Source: Massilia sp. HP4 | GTDB taxonomy: Bacteria; Pseudomonadota; Gammaproteobacteria; Burkholderiales; Burkholderiaceae_D | Assembly: GCF_005222695.1 (NCBI RefSeq) | Contig: NZ_STGG01000033.1 | Coordinates: 1-37,490, forward strand | DNA: 37,490 nt | Direction of reading: 5' to 3' | Part shown: in pieces, positions 37,373-37,490 of the stretch | Position numbering within the stretch: position 1 is the stretch's first letter | Layout of the letters: every line of letters starts with the position of its first letter | The notes under the pieces: model-generated | Databases searched by the model: none | Told to the model about the DNA's origin: nothing | Seen by the model: the letters and a program-made list of their open reading frames with translations, nothing else | Position numbers and translations under genes: made by a program

Positions 37373-37435
37373 TGGCGGAAGCGGTGAGATTCGAACTCAC
37401 GAACGGCTCACACCGTCGGCAGTTTTCAAGACTAC
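37373..37435 (-). tRNA. tRNA-Ser(UGA), 3' portion only (possible att scar)
   Basis: The minus strand gives an anticodon arm GTAGT-CTTGAAA-ACTGC (anticodon UGA), a long variable arm ACGG-TGTGAG-CCGT, T arm GTGAG-TTCGAAT-CTCAC, acceptor 3' strand CGCTTCC, discriminator G and CCA. These fit bacterial tRNA-Ser(UGA), including the E. coli type. The expected 5' acceptor GGAAGCG and D arm are missing in the 55 bp available to the right (37436-37490), which read differently. A 5' pairing with GGAGACG would leave the D region too long and mispaired. I interpret it as a displaced 3' half. Confidence 0.7.
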
Positions 37436-37490
37436 GGCCAAAAGGTTTACGGCTCAGCTACTTATCGAACAATCGTCTCCGCAGGGTGTG

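Noticed and set aside
37373..37490. Complete tRNA-Ser gene to the right edge
   Set aside because: The best 5' pairing (GGAGACG) leaves a mismatch and a D region much too long; a covariance-model search is needed to settle it.

Overview
The window looks like a chromosome segment from a high-GC betaproteobacterium, most likely the family Oxalobacteraceae (Massilia/Telluria type). This rests on codon style, the two-cysteine OmpA, the PhaB-like reductase, the BON, DUF4398, DUF883 and glycine-zipper envelope proteins, and AraC and SDR types common in Burkholderiales. No database search was possible, so the genus is an inference.

Layout. 1-426 is the end of an IS3-family insertion sequence with a programmed -1 frameshift. 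579-2030 holds a lipoprotein and partner of unknown function. 2098-6208 holds a PhaB-like reductase behind a perfect FNR box, a stress-type glycine-zipper protein, MtfA peptidase, a peroxiredoxin-glutaredoxin fusion and a winged-helix protein. 6734-8808 carries OmpA and a BrkB/YihY membrane protein. From 8863 to 20882 is a dense block of small envelope and stress genes: AI-2E-type permease, two BON lipoproteins, cysteine-repeat periplasmic proteins, glycine-zipper proteins including an OsmB-like one, the DUF883/YqjE-like pair, a ferritin-like protein, DUF4398 and OmpA-domain lipoproteins, a YiaD-like protein and a Crp/Fnr regulator. 20956-26475 carries a class IV aminotransferase, a Gcr-type membrane 'recombinase' overlapping a phospholipase D-like lipoprotein, and a metallophosphoesterase/PAP2 pair. 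27298-27599 is a small unknown gene behind two LexA-type boxes. Sulfate-binding protein, an SDR, a porin, an XRE regulator, a carboxylesterase, a PliG-like lysozyme inhibitor, a META protein and an AraC/SDR divergent pair follow. The right edge has the 3' part of a tRNA-Ser(UGA) gene without a matching 5' half.

Main result. A 14-bp palindrome, GTRCG-N4-CGCAC, occurs six times, always between genes and 56-130 bp from the start of an envelope or stress gene (3642, 6630, 11309, 16990, 18677, 19554). A close variant (ATGCG-N4-CGCAT) lies upstream of the porin (31535). The spacing is that of a Crp/Fnr-family site, and a Crp/Fnr-family gene with an unusual recognition helix sits inside the block with one copy in its own divergent promoter region. 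I infer a locally encoded envelope-stress regulon.

Other notable signals are the LexA-boxed 70-residue protein, a C-x10-C repeat family in two secreted proteins, a three-copy REP family, and the probable island attachment scar at the tRNA fragment.
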